From the NCBI RefSeq assembly GCF_026151205.1, contig NC_087084.1, forward strand, positions 13,109,453-13,173,452: 64,000 nucleotides of DNA, given 5' to 3'. Origin of the DNA: Bolinopsis microptera. Its lineage: Eukaryota; Ctenophora; Tentaculata; Lobata; Bolinopsidae. Below are positions 60,658-64,000 of the stretch, in pieces; positions within the stretch are counted from its first letter, which is position 1; each line of letters opens with the position of its first letter. The position numbers and the translations under genes were made by a program. The notes under the pieces are model-generated. The model ran no database searches. It saw only the letters and a list, made by a program, of their open reading frames with translations, and was not told where the DNA came from.

Positions 60658-60735
60658 TTGACGATATCACGATATCCCATTATCTACAAGATATCACGAT
60701 ATCACGATATCACGATATCCCATTATCTATAAGAT
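60658..60735. repeat. ACGATATC repeat
   Basis: Units of CACGATAT and CCCATTATCTA(C/T)AAGATAT alternate. GATATC is palindromic, so the block can fold. Confidence 0.8.
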
Positions 60736-61491
60736 ATCACGAGACACACGACTCCGTGTTGTTTCTGGCATGATCACAAAGCAATCACTTCCAATTAGTA
60801 AACCGGTACTTAAAACTATAAACCCTGGTAAAATGACAAAGGCTAATCTTTAGCGGATCACAAACGTGGAGCGCCTCCACAAATAAGGGTAAAACGACGT
60901 GAGTAACTCCGTCCAACTGCGCTATTCACAGAAGGGCGACAAAAGCTAATGCGTGATCTAAATGTTGCAATTACGGAGGGGGAGCAGGGGTTTTAGCTGG
61001 AGGTGGTTACTTTTTAGCTATTGCTCTCTTTAAACTTTTTAACTACCACTACTACTAAAAGAGAGTGAAGATAACTGCTATAAAACTGAAAGCATGCTTT
61101 TAATAGTAATACGAGCAAATGTTACAGTAAAATAGCGTCTCATCGTCAAGTAACATTGTAGCAGGAGGAAAGGAACGTGGTTCTCAGAATCCCAGACAGG
61201 GAGCACTGCTGGAATCCTGCTATCAGCACAGAGAGGAGGAGGAGGAGGGGACGAAAGAGACAATAATGGTGAAAGGTATTTAGCTCAGGTCCTCTGATAA
61301 TGACAGCGCCAGGAGTAGCATGTCATGCTTCCAATTGTTTGGTTTTACTGCCGCTGTATTGTAGTGGCGGCTAGTATGTGGTTTTCTGGTGACAGCCGGG
61401 AGAATATAATATGCAGCTCACACAATGGAGGAATGATAAACGACTCTCTACAGAGAGAACGTTCCAGAACACTGAATAACACGTACAGAGT
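60736..61491. other. Stretch without a gene
   Basis: Short GGAGGAGG-rich sequence appears at about 61223-61250, ahead of the long GAG tract. Nothing else is recognised. Confidence 0.4.
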
Positions 61492-61828
61492 GGAGGAGAA
61501 GGAGGAGGAGGAGGAGGAGGAGGAGGAGGAGGAGGAGGAGGAGGAGGAGGAGGAGGAGGAGGAGGAGGGGGAGGAGGAGGAGGAGGAGGAGGAGGAGGAG
61601 GAGGAGGAGGAGGAGGAGGAGGAGGAGGAGGAGGAGGAGGAGGAGGAGGAGGAGGAGGAGGAGGAGGAGGAGGAGGAGGAGGAGGAGGAGGAGGAGGAGG
61701 AGGAGGAGGAGGAGGAGGAGGAGGAGGAGGAGGAGGAGGAGGAGGAGGAGGAGGAGGAGGAGGAGGAGGAGGAGGAGGAGGAGGAGGAGGAGGAGGAGGA
61801 GGAGGAGGAGGAGGAGGAAGAGGAGGAA
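61492..61828. repeat. (GAG)n trinucleotide tract, about 110 units
   Basis: Nearly pure GAG with single GGGGGAG and GGAAGAG interruptions. Both flanks carry GAATAACACGTAC (about 61473 and 61834), so the tract sits between direct repeats. Poly-Glu, poly-Ser, poly-Pro and poly-Leu frames on the two strands all come from it. The absence of a credible start and of flanking exons argues against a real poly-Glu protein. Confidence 0.95.
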
Positions 61829-61945
61829 TACCGAATAACACGTACCCGGGGACGGATTATAACGAGGTCTGTCTGCAGACAGGGTAATCTGCAGATAACC
61901 AAATACTCTTACAGATTCCTTGCAGAGACCCACGGACAAGATTAG

Positions 61946-62169
61946 TTCATTTACGGCGACCCGACAGCCAGGAACTGCAATTATGTTCGGTATTTTGATA
62001 AATTTACAGGCCCAGAAGATTCTATGGGTAATAAATGCGAATCTACCTTTACCAGGTTTATTAGAGCACTTAAATGTCGTGAGAAAAGTCATGTTTTAGT
62101 CATTCGTCAGAATAACGAACAAAAGAGAGGAATAAGAACCACGTACCCAACATCAAATAACAGTAATTA
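61946..62169 (+). other. Open segment with coding-like composition, unassigned
   Basis: The frame after TAG 61943-61945 reads FIYGDPTARNCNYVRYFDKF, then TGPEDSMGNKCESTFTRFIR, then ALKCREKSHVLVIRQNNEQK. A donor-like TAT then GTAAGA lies at about 62170. The acceptor (ACAAGATTAG) is poor and the opposite strand is open too. I keep it only as a candidate exon. Confidence 0.2.
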
Positions 62170-63056
62170 TGTAAGAAATATTTAATAATTAATTATGTAA
62201 GAAATTTCTGAAATTGTCTAAAAGCCTTGATTTAGCAGCTGCAGGTAAGAACATGTTTAACTGTATTAGAGCTAAAAGGTTCGGCGAGAGTCGGAATTAC
62301 AAAGCTTTGGAAACATAATGAATTACTAAATATTCTAACTTTTCATAAAACATGGAACCTAACGGAACATAAATCACAGATAATCCTTAATGTATACGCA
62401 CAATGCACAAACACACGCACAATGCACAAACACAGTGACGAGCCTGTGCGTGACTGTGCGTGCCTGTGCGTGACTGTGCGTGACTGATACAATGTTAGCT
62501 CCTAGTTTATTTGTAATCAGCGTGATTAATGAAAGAACGCTTTGTATAAAAGCAACCAATCCACTGATCATGTGATAAACTAAACTAAGAGCAAACATTA
62601 TTACAACACTCTGAAGGAGATCACTAATCATCATAGTTTGGAAATATCACATACAAGAGTCAAGGTCAATCGAAAAATTGTGAACCTCTGATTTCAACAA
62701 AGCATAGTATACCACAAAGCATATCTGGACAGATCACATACAAAAAAACAAAAACCTGGCTGAAATTTACAAAGGTTAATCAAAAACTCGATTTTAACAA
62801 AGCATAACAGAAGCTGAGGACAATAAAACTAAACAGCAGATCTAGCCGCACAAATAAACCGAAGACAGAGGAGTGTATAGAGTATATCTGCATAAAACAT
62901 GAATTTAGATGTTGATGGTGAGGAGAAAACAAAGAAGTAACACTACGATGAATATAATCATACACAGGTTACAACAGAGGTATACAAGGCACAGTAATTA
63001 CCGTTACGAGTTATATGTTGACGGAGTGGTCTATATAATACACTATGTTGGAGTCT
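62170..63056. other. Stretch without a gene
   Basis: CACAATGCACAAACACA is duplicated at about 62399-62435, followed by GTGACTGTGCGTG-type repeats to about 62485. Nothing else is recognised. Confidence 0.45.
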
Positions 63057-63362
63057 AAGAGCTACAGAGCGTACTATGAAGTAACCTGGTAACCTGGTAA
63101 CCTGGTAACCTGGTATTTGGTAACCTGGTAATCAGGTAAGAGCTACAGAGCTACAGAGCGTACTATGAAGTAACCTGGTAACCTGGTAACCTGGTAACCT
63201 GGTAACCTGGTAACCTGGTAACCTGGTAACCTGGTAAGAGATACAGAGCTACAGAGCGTACTATGAAGTAACCTGGTAACCTGGTAACCTTGTAACCTGG
63301 TAACCTGGTAACCTTGTAACCTGGTAACCTGGTAAGAGCTACAGAGCGTACTATGAAGTATG
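63057..63362. repeat. Compound 10-bp array in higher-order blocks
   Basis: Runs of GTAACCTGGT are separated by a spacer AGAGCTACAGAGCGTACTATGAA. Three blocks are present (starting at about 63057, 63137 and 63237) and a fourth spacer ends at about 63358. Block lengths differ, with 5-8 short units each and a few CCTTGT and TATTTGG variants. Confidence 0.92.
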
Positions 63363-63779
63363 ATCTACACACGTGCGGGTTATAAATATTCAGCTATTTA
63401 TTTCCATTAGAATCTGTCTTCACTGAGTCTATTCAGAATTAATCAGAAATTTGAATGAAAGAACTATCAAATCATGAGACTCTATAACACTACACGAATC
63501 CACCTGATTTATACTCTAGCACAGTCCTGTCATGATGGTGCGTTTACACAAACTAAGGTTTCCTCAGACCCAAAAGATGAGGAAGTTTTGCAAGATGAGG
63601 CAAAGTAAGGCACAAAGTGAGGGGGTAAAAGTAAAAGCTGATGTGATAGCTAAATAGCCCGGCAGTGTGTATATAATAACGTGCAGCAGCTCACAGCGAC
63701 CTTGTGCGTCTTCTCCCTCACCCCCGAACCAGCGAGCTAATTATTATCATGGCGCTCAATTTAAAATGTGCATGTTGAG
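63363..63779. other. Stretch without a gene
   Basis: No exon or element is recognised. CACACGTGCGGG (63368) is one of two copies of that motif, the other being at 63867. Confidence 0.4.
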
Positions 63780-63946
63780 CGTGCATGTTGAGTGGTCACG
63801 TGGGCACGAACAGCCAATTAGCGGGGAGTATCCGGGGGAGGAACCAATGGGAAGGCGGGAAGGATGCACACGTGCGGGTTATCAATTTAACAGTGCAGTC
63901 AATAGCTGTGTGACAATGTGCCGCCACTCAGTTCACATACGGTGAG
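63780..63946 (+). promoter_or_regulatory. Candidate promoter with CCAAT, CACGTG and GC-rich motifs
   Basis: GGTCACGTGGGC (about 63795), AGCCAATTAG (about 63811), GGAACCAATGGGAAGGCGGGAAGG (about 63840) and CACACGTGCGGG lie within 100 bp. A donor-like ATACG then GTGAGTG follows at 63942. This resembles a TATA-less animal promoter with a short first exon, transcribed off the right edge of the window. The orientation is suggested only by the donor. Confidence 0.35.
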
Positions 63947-64000
63947 TGCGGGGGAATCGAGAAGATTTAAAACTCTGTGCTATATTTAATAACTTTAATG

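Noticed and set aside
61325-62092. Poly-Glu, poly-Ser, poly-Pro and poly-Leu proteins around the GAG tract
   Set aside because: These are the readings of one trinucleotide tract on both strands. The flanking parts lack splice or homology support.

Overview
This window looks like AT-rich nuclear DNA of an invertebrate animal. The basis is three things seen here: spliced genes with canonical GT/AG junctions and some very short (about 70 bp) introns, non-LTR retrotransposon tails of animal type, and a very heavy load of minisatellites and foldback elements. There are no bacterial operons, rRNA genes or CRISPR arrays. A sponge- or cnidarian-like genome would fit, but that is inference; nothing here fixes the species.

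Layout. 0-10 kb: a small MITE (2.2 kb), a 21-bp minisatellite with a 7-unit higher-order period (2.9-4.2 kb), a possible NLR-like exon (5.1-5.4 kb, minus) and a 32-bp minisatellite of about 92 copies (6.7-9.7 kb). 10-15 kb: a 37-bp minisatellite split by a 1.88-kb inverted-repeat element, then a 23-bp array. 15-21 kb: mostly unassigned sequence with a LINE tail remnant, a small possible terminal exon and clusters of CACGTG boxes. 21.4-24.0 kb: a 2.55-kb foldback element with a clean 6-bp target duplication. 25-26.5 kb: the coding exon of a low-complexity Tyr/Asn/Gln-rich protein. 27.5-35.7 kb: a nested complex whose core is a giant palindrome (arms of about 2.0 and 2.75 kb). Its loop carries a C2H2-finger-like ORF and duplicated G-quadruplex/hairpin units; one arm is interrupted by a LINE fragment. 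39.0-41.4 kb: the best-supported gene, four minus-strand coding exons giving an unrecognised 186-residue protein. 45-46 kb: a regulatory-looking cluster of CRE, CACGTG, RFX X-box and CCAAT motifs. 48.4-54.8 kb: a 6.4-kb minisatellite of about 220 copies of 29 bp. 56-57 kb: six palindromic X-boxes in tandem, directly before a small two-exon ORF. 57-64 kb: mostly noncoding, with a GAG tract and a compound 10-bp array.

No multi-gene pathway can be reconstructed. Two features do tie the window together. Tandem arrays make up roughly a fifth of the sequence, several of them being arrays of palindromic transcription-factor sites. Palindromic or foldback elements recur at every scale, from a 176-bp MITE to the 5.9-kb palindrome.
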